A DNA stretch of 64,000 bases. Origin: Symbiodinium kawagutii. Taxonomy: Eukaryota > Sar > Dinophyceae > Suessiales > Symbiodiniaceae. The stretch's first letter is position 1, and every line of letters starts with the position of its first letter. The stretch spans positions 227,885-291,884 of the forward strand of contig VSDK01001837.1 of assembly GCA_009767595.1 (NCBI GenBank), in the 5' to 3' direction. The notes under the pieces are model-generated. The model saw nothing but the letters and a program-made list of their open reading frames with translations. It was not told the origin of the DNA and ran no database searches. The position numbers and the translations under genes are program-made. Shown one piece after another: positions 22,197 to 32,875 of the stretch.

Positions 22197-23779
22197 CTGG
22201 TGGCCGCAAGGAGGTACCGTCTTCATGGTAGCCTGGTACCTGGGACGGTTGAATCTAATGATGGCCGAGTTTTTCTTTCTGGCCATGGGGGCAGTAGAAG
22301 CCTCCCGGTAAAGACATCCTACAACCATTTGGCGAAGGGAGATCCAAACAACTCAACTCACTTAAGATGCCCAAACAAACTGTGGCTGAGAAGGTCACGA
22401 CGGACAAGGATATGCCAAGTGATGAACCCAAGAACGAGATCCTTTACTGATGGCTATAATGCCAACCGCGGATTACGATACCCCTTGTTGATTAATTAAT
22501 TAACAGGGGGTATCCCCCAAAAGCCTTGGTTTCCCATTCAAATGGTACCCCGAGTTCTTGCCACCAGGGGCATTTCCCACACCTATCACCTAAGTGGTTG
22601 CTACGGTCCTTGCCAAATCTAACCGAGGTTCATCACTATCATTCTTGAGCACGGGCGAGTACATAAATAATCGTTAGTAATCGACCCTCAGTAACCCATT
22701 AAAACCCTTAGTTAACATCCACCACCGGTGGCACCATCCCGCTCCATCCCGGGTCCCCAGCAAAGTAGATCATGTCCGGCGGTACACTGGAGCGGAGCAT
22801 CTCTTTTTCGGGCTCCTGGTAAGCTGGAAGAAAGGTTGCCGCAAATCAAACAAGTAAGTATGGTATGATTGATTTACAGCAAGTATATGGTATGATATCA
22901 GATTAAGTATTGTTGTAATCATTGATGTCAAATTGCATTTTACATTGGTTTGATACCAAGTAAGTGGGAAACAATAACTGCTGATTGCTTTTGGCAAAAG
23001 TAGCGACGGTCGAAAATAGTGGTTGATCATGGTTGATCATCAATAGTGGATAAGAATAGTGTTTCAGGATTGTTGAGATGATTAGTAACGATTTAATACC
23101 AATAATCTGGGCCGGGGCGCTCAATGATGGATTCTTAGGGATGCCAAAAGGGAGTGTTCACACTCATGGCAACCCCGGATTAATAACCCCTGCTATAGGT
23201 CAACAAGGTCTGACCATACCACCCCAAAAGTGACCACCCCTAAATAATAACCCCCTAGAGAGATGAGAGATGAGAGATGGATGAGAGTATGATGAGAACC
23301 AAGGGGATTGAGGATCAGGATCCAGCATGAGGATCAGGATCCAGCATGAGACCTGAGCAGTTTCTAACACTTCTGAGCCCACTAGCCATGAGAAGCAATA
23401 AAACTAATTAAAACTAATTTTACACTAAAGAAAAAAACAAATAAAAATAAGGGATCCAAAGGGGGTTGATTAATTAGGGGGGGTGTTGGCTGTACCTAGC
23501 TTATTAGGGGGTGAAATCAGAGCCTAATTAACTTTAGTAAGGACCAGGGTCTGGGGATCAGGAGGGGGTTGATTAATTAGGGGGGTTTCTTAATCCTACC
23601 TTGACATTACTGGGGAAGGGATCAATTGTCACCCTCTTTGTTTTGTGTGTCTTTTTTTGCAATTTCGTGACCGTCAAACATCACCACGCTTACTATCAAT
23701 GTCATCTGTATTCGCATGATGAGGTAGATCCGCTGAAAGAAGGACAAGTGGATAAACATGGCAAATTTCATCTGACTGC

Positions 23780-23960
23780 GGGTCCGCACGTCGCACCCAT
23801 GGCTGGTGTCCAAGCTTCCTCGTTGCCCCTTCCCCCAACCCACAGTGTCACAGGGTGTTCTCCAAGCTGAGCAGCTTGCCCACAGCTGCCAGCCGAATCG
23901 GCACTGACATACCCATGGCAGCTGCAGTTCCCAAGGGGAGGAACCCCCAACCAAAACGGC
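23780..23960 (-). CDS. Coding island, unrecognised
   Basis: Minus frame QETVVPFWLGVPPLGNCSCH followed by GYVSADSAGSCGQAAQLGEH and PVTLWVGGRG. Open for about 130 codons in two frames, and the choice is tentative. Confidence 0.35.
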
Positions 23961-24204
23961 ACGACGGTCTCCTGCACGAATTTCTTGGAAAATCGGCCAG
24001 CCAAATTCAGCACCTGCCAAGACATGCCAAAAATCATCCAAAATGGGAAAACTTGCCTGGGAAATGCCTGGAACATGGTGTGGTAGTCCACGCATCCTTT
24101 TGGAAATCCCTTGGTATGATCACTTGTTGTGCTGAATTCCACACCTATTCCACAGGTATATTCCACCATTGCGGTTGTTGATGATGATTACTCATGGTTT
24201 CTCA

Positions 24205-24575
24205 CTCATGAGCAGAGGAATTGGACATGGGACGTATGGGATATATCGTTGAGACATCGCTTTGGTTCTCCAAAGGTTGGCTTGTCTTCAGAGAGCGAAA
24301 GGACTTTGCCAACTCGATCCACCTCGTACATGTCACCAACAAAGCTCCAAAGCAATCGTTGAACCCAACCCTATGGCCCTTTGCAATCGCCAACATCTAC
24401 TGTAGATACTGTAGATGGCCCTTTGTCCTTGTGCGCAGGATGAGCCAACTGATCTCCGGAGCTTTGTCTATTTCCACAGATTCCGTTGGCATGCTGGAAG
24501 TCCATTTCTTCTGAGGCCATGCACGTATTGAATTCTCTGGACCTGAATCCTTGGGCTCCCTCTTGTGACTGAATT
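24205..24575 (-). CDS. Coding islands (two), unrecognised
   Basis: Two overlapping minus frames: SREFNTCMASEEMDFQHANG then ICGNRQSSGDQ at 24400-24570, and GHRVGFNDCFGALLVTCTRW then IELAKSFRSLKTSQPLENQS at 24210-24390. Both look protein-like; they may be consecutive exons. Confidence 0.4.
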
Positions 24576-24904
24576 ATTGGGCGAAGCATTATGCTGGCTC
24601 ACTCCCTGGTAATCATCATCAACCAAATCAGCTTACCAAAGAGTTCGCGGTTTGACAATAACCATCCGTAACCACCCTTAAGAATCACAAGATCTGGTTC
24701 AAGATCGGCCATCTTCAAAAGCGGGGACGCTTGAGACGTGTTGTCAATCGTGGCATCTCTATCCGGGTCCATTTCTCAGTTGATCATCTAAAACCGACAA
24801 TCTTATAGTTGGTATATCCCTCATTAATTTTACGGCTAACCATGGCTAACCATGGTTCACCATCAATTTCAGGGGTCCCCGATTACCAGCTTCAACCCCC
24901 CACA

Positions 24905-25055
24905 TGGCAGCGGCACCGCCAGGGTCCGCACTGCGCCTCTGAGGGATCGGAGGGCCCATGCAACTGCGCCACGTTCAGGGCCCGACGGTAGGCCTGGGGC
25001 GAAACCCAGCGGAGGATCCCCTCCCGCAGATCTGGCGCTGGGCCCTGCGATGAAC
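24905..25055 (-). CDS. GC-rich exon, unrecognised
   Basis: After CATCGCAG the frame reads APDLREGILRWVSPQAYRRA then LNVAQLHGPSDPSEAQCGPW. GC-rich third positions in an AT-rich setting. Function unknown. Confidence 0.55.
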
Positions 25056-25725
25056 CAACCGACCAATGGGGTTGTTGACATCCCAACCGATGTTTGGCCA
25101 AGATTAACGAACCAACCGATCACTATTTTAATAAATAGATAAATAAATACAAATATAATATATATATATAGAAATATTTTCGATGTCACCTAACCAGCAC
25201 TCCCAACAATGATCAAAATAGTATGTTCACATCCCACACTAGTTGGATCATTTGCGAGATTAGTAGACTGCCAGTGTGGCGTTCTTGGCCCAAACATATT
25301 TTTGGAGGAGCATATCTGACCATCATGGCCAAACTTCACCAACCGGAGGATCAATCATTTTCTGGTGAACAGGGAAAATCACAAGTGCTAGAAACCATTT
25401 TTCACTTCTTGATTACTTCCCGATGATCCTTAAGCATTATTGTTGGTGATTATCTCCTATTATTAATGATCATGAATGGTTATAACCCCTAGGAAAACCA
25501 CCAACCACTTGATCCTTTTTTGTGGACACACCGCTGCGTTCCGGTCTCTAAGGAGGATCCTGTGTCAGCACTCCTGTGTCAAACCTACAAGTCACAGCAG
25601 GTGTGAGCAACGAATTCGGACAGCCAAAAAAATGCCAAAAGTGCCAACCCAGTGCATCTGCTAAGACTGACTTTCTACAGCTGAAGCAGTGCAGTGGGAT
25701 CTGGCGTCGTTTTGAACGATGGCTC

Positions 25726-26364
25726 TCAGAGACTGAAGACAATAGAGGAAACTCCCTCGACACTGTAACACCGGGTGTCAAGGCCCAAGGGGAGGTCGAA
25801 CTTGAGCTGATTGGACAACGGCTCGGGTTTTGGTGCACCCTGATTGCCGTGAAGCACGTGAAGCATCTGACCCATTCGAGGCTGGTTGCTCTTGGCCTTC
25901 TTCCCTGCCTTGCCTCGAGCTGGCAGATGCTCCAAGTGTTGGATGAGCAAGGCATCGCTTACGAATACTCTGCAGGCCTGCGCCAAAGGTACCTCCTCTC
26001 CGTTCACGAAAATGCTTGGGAGAGCCTGGTACTCACTCTGCTGGCAACACTTGGCACAGAAATATGCCAAGTTCGCTTCCAAACCTTGGTGCATGCCTGC
26101 TCGCACATCTGTCACAAAGACCCCTGGAGCTCCTGATGCCCATTTCATGACCTGAAAACAATGAGCACAAATCTCCGCACTGGTGAAGTTCACAATGGCC
26201 AGTTGCTTCCATGGAAAATGGACGAAATTGTACTGGCACTTGGAAATCTCACACAGCTGGCGCAACTGCTCCAGAAAGCCATCCTGGGATATCTTGCAAC
26301 TCAACTTGAACATCAAAGAAGTGGCGGCCTGGGTGGTAGAGGTGTTCAAGTCATCATGCACCAT
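25726..26364 (-). CDS. Mei2-like RNA-recognition domain protein, intronless ORF
   Basis: A 212-residue single-exon ORF. Residues 17-100 look like the RRM_2 domain of Mei2-like proteins: SLMFKLSCKISQDGFLEQL is the first strand and helix (family 'TTVMIKNIPxKxTQxxLLxxL'), YNFVHFPWKQLAIVNFTSAE the 'YDFxYLPxDFxxxxNxGYAFVNF' region, and GLEANLAYF matches the 'QGLxANLxHF' found in dinoflagellate members. Later come FVNGEEVPLAQ and a basic PARGKAGKKAKS stretch. The family binds RNA; the role here is unknown. It is uninterrupted where its neighbours have introns every 50-150 bases. ATG at 26364. An acceptor at 26328 (CACCCAG) is an alternative start of an exon. Confidence 0.7.
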   Translation of the reverse strand: MVHDDLNTSTTQAATSLMFKLSCKISQDGFLEQLRQLCEISKCQYNFVHFPWKQLAIVNFTSAEICAHCFQVMKWASGAPGVFVTDVRAGMHQGLEANLAYFCAKCCQQSEYQALPSIFVNGEEVPLAQACRVFVSDALLIQHLEHLPARGKAGKKAKSNQPRMGQMLHVLHGNQGAPKPEPLSNQLKFDLPLGLDTRCYSVEGVSSIVFSL

Positions 26365-26418
26365 GTTTGCAAGAAAGTGGTCTGCTGTAGCTAACTACTA
26401 GCTGTTGGGGTCGTGCTT

Positions 26419-26431
26419 CTTGAGCCAAATG
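26419..26431 (-). other. Possible relict dinoflagellate spliced leader
   Basis: The minus strand reads CATTTGGCTCAAG. The 3' end of the dinoflagellate spliced leader is CATTTTGGCTCAAG, so this is a match with one T missing. It lies 54 bases upstream of the ATG of the intronless Mei2-like ORF, in the same orientation. Relict leaders mark genes re-inserted from trans-spliced mRNA. The match is short, so this is suggestive only. Confidence 0.45.
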
Positions 26432-26643
26432 ATCTGAGCATGTAGGAATGCATTGGCTGGCTACCAACTAACCATGAGCCAACCAGGCACCGACCATGAT
26501 CCAACAACGTTGAGAATTCACCTTTGTACAATCAAACCGCTTCTGGCCTCTGCCTGAAAACCATTCATACCGGTTTCAACGGGGCAAACTGTGGGTGAAC
26601 ATTTGGCCACTGCAGGGTGAAGGAACTTCCTAAGTGGGATGAA

Positions 26644-26864
26644 CAGCAGGCCCAGTTGGAAACACCCAGGAGGAACTCTCGAGATCAATGGTGAAGGCCT
26701 GCGACAGCTGTTTCAAGGTGAGGGAGCCTACGCCTGTGACCCTTCGCATTCCAAATCTTGAACCGCCTTTTGCCCATGGGGGAACACAGGTGTTTATGGC
26801 AGTCGACAGGTCTGAGTTCCCAAGACTACCACCTGAATCCACAGCTGAAGTCGTCCCATTTGTT
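26644..26864 (+). CDS. Plus-strand exon, unrecognised protein
   Basis: The frame reads GPVGNTQEELSRSMVKACDS, CFKVREPTPVTLRIPNLEPP, FAHGGTQVFMAVDRSEFPRL and PPESTAEVVPFV. It is open from a stop at about 26640. It ends before GCAAGTG, a GC donor of good consensus. The antisense frame is also open but less protein-like. It lies between minus-strand genes. Confidence 0.5.
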
Positions 26865-26951
26865 GCAAGTGACCGGAAATTCTGCAAAAAAAACATTAAA
26901 CACTTGGATTGGGATCGGCAATGGGAACCGTCGAGTGGATAGCTGTCCTAG

Positions 26952-27092
26952 CCATCACTGCCATCCACTGCCACTCGTAACCTGCCACCATTTGTGCGCC
27001 TGCAAAATGCCATCCAAACCTTTGACCTGGAACCGTGGGCGAAGGTGGAGGAGGAGCGTCAAGCCGCTGCAATTTTCAGATTGGGGGGCCTG
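26952..27092 (+). CDS. Plus-strand exon, continuation of 26644-26864
   Basis: After GTCCTAG, 47 codons: PSLPSTATRNLPPFVRLQNA, IQTFDLEPWAKVEEERQAAA and IFRLGGL, then a GTAGGC donor. It joins the preceding exon in phase 0 across an 87-base GC-AG intron. All minus frames here are poor, so the strand call is good. Function unknown. Confidence 0.55.
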
Positions 27093-27420
27093 GTAGGCTC
27101 GAGCCTAGCTACAAATCATGGCGAATGGAGTTGTCAATCGATGGCATGTAACGAGTAACAATGGTTTTTGCTACGACCATTGCTAGTAAATCAATTGATG
27201 GTAGGCTCTCCATTTGCTGCTTTCAATAGCTATTTTCTTTACTAATAACAATGCCGGTAAAGAATTGAGACCAACCAAACCTGCAATTGTTATCACTTAT
27301 GGTTATGGTGGCTTTCACTGCTGATCATTTACAATAATTGTTTTTTCTTCGTTACTGTCATTTCAGAATGGATGGATGATCAATGATGATCACAGTTATA
27401 CGGTCAACAGCAAGCAAATA

Positions 27421-27573
27421 CCGAACATCTTGGGATCGACTGAATTTATCAAGTACTTCCTGATCTCGGGGTTCCTTGTACACAGCGTCGTTAAGATTGG
27501 AAGTATGCTGTACAACACGTGGCTGCCTCTGCACAACGGGGATGAGTGCCTTGAAGGGAATTGGACCAGCAAA
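27421..27573 (-). CDS. Copine-like exon g (3' end approximate)
   Basis: After GTGTAG the frame reads FAGPIPFKALIPVVQRQPRV, VQHTSNLNDAVYKEPRDQEV and LDKFSRSQDVR. FAGPIPF corresponds to 'LYGPTNFxPII' of copines. Its phase does not follow exon f directly, so a short exon between them is expected. It lacks an ATG. Confidence 0.6.
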
Positions 27574-30500
27574 CTACACTCTGGTCATCCAACATTGCTA
27601 TGTTGCCAGAGGGTACGGACTCTGCAATCATTGTGTCATCATCCCTGTCTCCGAATCACTTTCTCAACATCAATGGTTTGTGAATAGCCTGATCAACCAT
27701 ATCATCAATAGATCATTATCACCAACATACTCACATACTCTCATCATGATTGACCATTACCGACCATCACCAACCAATAGCAGCCATCATGAAACATGCC
27801 CAATTACCATTATGTTACAATCATTTCAGCATCAACCGACCTGCTTCATGACCATTTGATCAACCACCCAACCATCACACAACTTACGCATCACCGCGAA
27901 CCGCGGCCACCTTGGGGTAAAGGAAGTCCCCAGTCAAGGCGAAACAGTTGGAACAAACCTTCCGGCGTGCGGTGGTTTCTGCTGATGGGAGAACCAGTAG
28001 CAGGTGAGTATGTAATGGTCATGTGGTGCTTTCTGCAAAATATGGGGCCGAAAAACGGTTAGTTTAGTATTACCGATGGTTCACGAACGTGATGGTTTCG
28101 CGGTACCCATATTTTGAGAAATCACTATGTGGGAACGGTGATGAAATATTGGCTAAATGATGGTTAGTTGATGATGGCGAAATGCTGCTGCTATGCTAAA
28201 TTGCTGTAATGAATCTGTTGACCAAGCATATAGGTTCAGATATGAATAGTAAGGTATATTACAACGGTTTGAGAATGGTCAAATCCAACGTTTACTGATT
28301 GACACACCTGTCGAATATGATAATTAGATAATGGCTACACAACCATCTGCTATGAATGGCTGCATCAAAATCTTCTCAAGTCATTTAAATACACAATAGA
28401 AAAGGTTTTGTGTATTGATGTATTTCATTAATGTATTCAAGCTCTTGTTTTTAAATGCAGCATCAAAGCAAAACTTGTAGCCCAGGTATTCACCAAAACT
28501 ATCGCAATAAATGCTTCATAATTGAATCATGATTTCATCTGCTTCTTGCTGAACTATTAGAACCAATGATTTTAACTCTTCAAGGTCTCAAAATGGATGA
28601 TTTACAGTGCAGCTGGTTGAACTCTTAAAACACTCAGCGGCCACCAGGGTGTACCCTGCCCCTGCTCGGTCCCAAGTCGTCCCGGCGTCGCGCCCGGCAG
28701 GTGCCCCGCTGCACCGTATGGCTGGGCGGAATCTTTGCGCCAAAGCCGTAGACGAAGTACTCGTTGCTGGTGTCATAGCTCCTGGAGGCGGGCGATGCTG
28801 CACACCCTTGGTGGTTCCAGTGATTCTCCTTGGGGTCACTCACCTGGTGAAGCTGGAAAATCGCTGATTTGTTTGGGGAGATTCACATCTCTTTTGAGGG
28901 AAATCTTGGGACATCAGCTATTTCTACGGTGAATTTTCTATTCGCCAGGTTAGTTTACCGGAGGGTAGTATTGATAGGTAGGGGCCGCCATTTGCCAACG
29001 TTAATGAATCCTAATTCCAATCAGAATGCATCATTCGTTGTCCATTGATTGTCAGCAGTTTGTGTCATCCACTCACTTTTGGTATCAACCACTACTATCA
29101 TGAATACTGATTAAGCATCATGAATGTCCTGCCATCATAAACCAACAGCCGTTGATCAAATATGATGAAGGATTGATTGATGAGCCATCGTTCCTGGGAA
29201 GTGGATGCCAGGCCAGAAAGACCGGGAAACAGTCCAAGCAATGCCGCTCGAGTCTGTCGCACAGAATCGCGGACACTACAACGGTGTAGTCTCCACAGGG
29301 TGTTGCGTAAATCGAGGGCATAGTTGAAAGAAACACATGAGGAGGCCTTAAGAACTACTTAGATCTGCTTAGTCATGGGAAACATGTCTTTCTGAACGCA
29401 ATTTTCGATGCTTCCCTTACCATCGACCAGTCGTGGTGATTCTAATTATACATCAAACTATTTCGCAGGCACCATTTCTGGGGCTTGCTTTCGAGTGATA
29501 TCTAAGCCCTCCAATGCTTCCATAGGTCACCCACCAAATGCCTTCAATAATTACAGTACAGTCACGAGCGTCATCCCCACCGATAATAAAGATGCATTGA
29601 AGGATAAGAACCCCCAGCGCGCGAACGAGTGGGACCTGCCAACATAGACTGAGACAAAGCCCATGAATTGTTCATGTTAATAGCGAGCAACGGCTATTGG
29701 TTTCAATGACATTGGCCCTCTTTCATAATCGTCACCATGTGGCATGGGGGTCAGTCAAAGCCGCTCAAACTGATGAATCTACAAGCCGACAGGATGGTTT
29801 TTAATTATCCGTAAATGGTGGTACAGTGGTACCCTCAAAGCCGGTGCATCATCCAACATGGTGGCCGTGGCGCCCTCCCTCGCCTCAAGACCTGTCCCAA
29901 GCTGCAAATGGCATCTTCGTAAGCTGTGGCCAAGCCCTTTTCACAGGTACCTGCCGCTGGCAGCCACTGCTACGTGGAAGACATGGACAACACGTGACTT
30001 TGTCCACTTCTGATGTGTAACGTTTAACAAGACCTGCTTAAAATCGTAGAAGACATGGACAGCACACTGCTGACTTTGTCCACTTTTGATGCGTGACAAT
30101 TTACACTATCCCCGCTCACTTTTGCAGAAACACCCTCCCACGAGGCCCAAACTGTGCAAAGAGTCTGGGTTCATCACGTCCATCTGGCAGCGCTTGTGGT
30201 GTTGAACAGTGGGACAAGAGTAGGACATTATGGCAGGCTACCAGGCAGAAACCAGAAACCCACAAAACACAAACACTTTTGTTGATTGTATTGGATTGTA
30301 TTGGTATTTGGTCACAGCCCGTTTTGACGTGGTGAAAACTCCCAATTGCACCTGACAGTAAACAGGCCGCCCGGAAAAAACCCTTCAAGAGGCCACTGGA
30401 ACCTGGATACTCTTTGATCTGTTTGTAGGGTATTCACGCCTCCTTGGATCCCTGCAGTTGGGATCTTCATCAGCTGGACAGGCTTCACCCCATGACTTGG

Positions 30501-31362
30501 TTGAGATTCCACACCAAGGGGATGAGTAAACTTCCTAACCCCGAGAGATGTGGTGATGTGACTTGCGTTCCCTCGGTATGTCTGGTCCCGCCCCGGTGAA
30601 CGGGGCTCCGCACATTGGAACGGGTGAAGTCGATTCCCAGCATCATGCGAAGTTCCAGACCGCCACCTGAGCTGCTTCCATGGAAGCGTCCCGGCCACGG
30701 GTGCACATGGGAACCACCCACATCTGCGGATGGTTCGGCTGCAGTGCATTCATATCCAACTCTTGGTTATCAGCCCCAACGAAAAAATCATGAGCCAGCG
30801 AATTAACAATCAACTGCTAATCCCAACGCATCGAAGGGTAGTTGATGATCTACGGGGATCAGGCCACTCTCTATGCAGTTCCTCGGCCCGAAGAGCCCCC
30901 AGAAATGCGGAACGTGGGACGAATTGGCTGCCCTGCAAAGTTTCAGTCTTCGAGCATGACTGAAGCAATTGGCCACGATGAATGCTGATGAACCAGGATC
31001 AACCACCATCAACAACAATCAAATGCTTAGAAGAACAATCAGCTGCTCTTATAAACTAGCCACTGCCAACATCTATCAACCATTGTGAACCATCATTGGT
31101 CAGTGGTCATTGTTGAGTATGGAGCACTGTTGGCAAGCCATTACCCAATGTTTGCCGAACGTTCTCCACTAGGGCCTAGAACGAGGTATCATTCACAGTT
31201 TCCATGGCCATCATTGAGTTCCAATCAATCGCCATGATCCCCCAATCATCCCCCCATGAAGGATGGTTGATCATGCTGAGGCATGGATGGCTCCCTGGCT
31301 GCCATCAGGACCACCGGACGCACATAGTCCAGGAAGGTGTACGTCCGGTCGAGGATCATGTC
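27421..31362 (-). CDS. Copine/RGLG-like protein, vWA domain (partial, at least six exons)
   Basis: Copines are Ca2+-responsive proteins with a vWA-like domain; plant RGLG relatives add a RING finger. Six exons assemble the domain in order: TYTFLDYVRGGLELRMMLGI, DFTRSN with the MIDAS-like DFTxSN; MDVMNPDSLHSL; SYDTSNEYFVYGFGAKIPPS; HTVCSNCFALTGDFLYPKVA; FAGPIPFKALIPVV. The usual 'YDxDKxFPxxGFGAxIPP' and 'SHCFxLNGDxxxPEVxGxxG' blocks are recognisable. N-terminal C2 domains, and the end of the vWA domain with its 'ITDG' strand, were not found, so it may extend on both sides or lack them. Confidence 0.8.
27888..27958 (-). CDS. Copine-like exon f
   Basis: Encodes VCSNCFALTGDFLYPKVAAV then RGD. 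The acceptor is CCGGAAG and the donor is the full consensus GTAAGT. It follows exon e in frame (IPPSHT/VCSNCFALTGD), the copine 'VSHCFxLNGDxxxPEVxGV'. Confidence 0.88.
28024..28132. mobile_element. Family A inverted-end element, copy 6, inside copine-like gene
   Basis: GTGGTGCTTTCTGCAAAATA then TGGGGCC at the left, and GGTACCCATATTTTGAGAAA then TCACTATGTGG at the right. It sits in the intron between exons e and f. Confidence 0.6.
28715..28781 (-). CDS. Copine-like exon e
   Basis: 22 codons, SYDTSNEYFVYGFGAKIPPS then HT, after CCTCCAG; the donor is GTGCAG. The GFGAKIPP motif is highly diagnostic of copines. Confidence 0.9.
29215..29290 (-). CDS. Possible copine-like exon d
   Basis: The frame DYTVVVSAILCDRLERHC occupies the place of the family helix 'NxYxxAIxxxGxxLxxYD'. 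The acceptor GTGGAG is unusual and the phase fits only one version of exon c, so this exon is tentative. Confidence 0.35.
30142..30183 (-). CDS. Copine-like exon c
   Basis: 14 codons, MDVMNPDSLHSLGL, after CTGCCAG; the donor is GTGGGAGG or a GC a few bases earlier. It matches the 'GDPxxPxSLHxIG' segment following DFTxSN. Confidence 0.65.
30614..30666 (-). CDS. Copine-like exon b
   Basis: Encodes GGLELRMMLGIDFTRSN, completing Arg from exon a. The acceptor is GCTCAG and the donor GTGCGG. It carries the DFTxSN metal-site motif. Confidence 0.85.
31320..31362 (-). CDS. Copine-like exon a
   Basis: 14 codons, DMILDRTYTFLDYV, after CTGTCAG. It ends with one base of an Arg codon before GTCCGG. 'YTFLDYxxGG' is the standard start of the copine vWA domain. 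Confidence 0.75.
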
Positions 31363-31636
31363 CTGACAGCCACTGATGATTCAGGATCCGTAGGGCCCAT
31401 GGTGATTCATCATGAATGATTGCCCACGCTTAAATCATGATTAGCCACGAGCCAATCGCCTAGGACCTTCAACTACTTGCAGTTGGTCAATTCTCACAGT
31501 TCCAAAGTTGCCATAACCGAAGCTTGGAAACCATGGAGTACACACATTATAGACCCAACAGTGGGATTCTCCTCTCCAAGACCGTGAACGCCGTGAACCA
31601 TCCATCACTAGCCATGGTGAACGGTGGAACCTGCCG

Positions 31637-31732
31637 CAGCATGACATCCAATGCACGCCACGTCACGCTCCTGGATACCCAGCTGACCCACCACCGGGCC
31701 GAAGAACAGGGTCTTCTGAGCCGCCGTGAGGC
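31637..31732 (-). CDS. GC-rich exon, unrecognised
   Basis: After CCGGCAG the frame reads GGLTAAQKTLFFGPVVGQLG then IQERDVACIGCHAAA, with strongly GC-ending codons, before a GTTCCACC donor. It lies upstream of the copine exons on the same strand and could be the same gene, but is not a recognised copine part. Confidence 0.6.
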
Positions 31733-31799
31733 CGCCATCTGCCGGAGAGACCCGGGAACCACTGGGGGGGGCCATGAAACACAAGGTGTTTTTTTACGA

Positions 31800-31905
31800 A
31801 GATCTAAATGAATGAATACATATAGATTAATAAATGCATAAACAAACCAATATAAATACGAATTTTTCATATAAACAAATCGTTAAACATATTATACATA
31901 CTGAA
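31800..31905. other. AT-rich spacer
   Basis: AATGAATACATATAGATTAATAAATG-like low-complexity sequence; nothing coding seen. Confidence 0.5.
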
Positions 31906-32169
31906 GACTATTGAAACATGCGAGATGGGAATTTTGTTGGTAGAGGCGGGCAATGGCAGGCATCAATCTTGATTTGAAGTGCATCTGTATTTGTTCGAAA
32001 ATGTACACTACAAATTAAATTGCATCAAACTGTTCCTGCACACATGTGGTTCCAAGAACATCTGATGCATGTAGGAAGATCACAGTACAAGACCGCGCCT
32101 AGACCGGTAGTGGTGGCTCGCGTCATTCCCCTGCCGCGCAGCTGGATTCAGCCGGGAAAGAGATCTGGC

Positions 32170-32360
32170 TCCCACCTGAGACAATTAACTGATGGATGCG
32201 TAATGGTTATGAGTTGTGATGGTTGATTAGTCTTTAAAACGAAGCTTAACTGGTACTTAAGAGATGGTTCATGATTAATATGATTAATCAATTGAGTGAT
32301 TACTAACAGGTGGTTGATGATGGCTAACTGATGGTTGACTGATGATTTCTTGGCTGACTC
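32170..32360. repeat. TGGTTGATGATGGCTAACTGATGG-type repeat block
   Basis: Plus strand dense in GATGGTT, TGGTTGATGATGG and TTAACTGATGG. Opposite orientation to the 33760-34260 block. Confidence 0.6.
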
Positions 32361-32780
32361 ATGAATAATCCGGTTATTAGTAAGTTCTTCTTCCTGCGTG
32401 CGAAGGGTGCAGATGGTGAACATAACAAATAAAAGTGAAACATGGTGAAACACATAAAAAAGAAATTTCCGTACCCATAGGCGCCCCATGCCCCTCAGTG
32501 CACGAACTCGAGCAGGTAGAAAAATCTGGTTTGGTGATTCGATTTGGTTCCAGTCCAGGTCAAAACCTGGTAGAAAAACATGGTCTTCAAAATTCTTCTC
32601 TGATGGCCGCAACCAGGATTTGATCTAGTTGGCTCTGCGTGTTGCTAAAATCCTGCGTGTCTTTTCGGACTTGATTCCAAATCATGGACAATGTGCTGTG
32701 TGTCCATCGTTTAAGTGGTGCGCGCCGACACTACGAAGAAGGACACCGACAGGTTTTGCACTGTCACTTCTGAAACTTAC

Positions 32781-32875
32781 CATCCTCATGGGGCGCTCAT
32801 TTTCTTGACGAAGCACCCTTCCTGCGAGTGCAATTCTTCGATTTTTCAAGATGTCTTGAATCGGCACAATCTTGC
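32781..32875 (-). CDS. Exon with similarity in style to the C-terminus of LINE reverse transcriptases
   Basis: The frame reads SKIVPIQDILKNRRIALAGR then VLRQENERPMRM, ending at a consensus GTAAGT donor. The pattern 'IxxRRLxxxGHVLRxxxERP' is common at the end of non-LTR retrotransposon reverse transcriptases; here the His is replaced by Arg and the match is short. It could equally be an ordinary exon. Confidence 0.4.

Noticed and set aside
25576..26136. 186-codon plus-strand ORF
   Set aside because: It is antisense to the Mei2-like ORF, whose minus frame matches a known domain.
27961..27990. GGTGGTTTCTGCTGATGGG as another family A left end
   Set aside because: No matching right end of its own; the adjacent copy at 28024 has its own left end.
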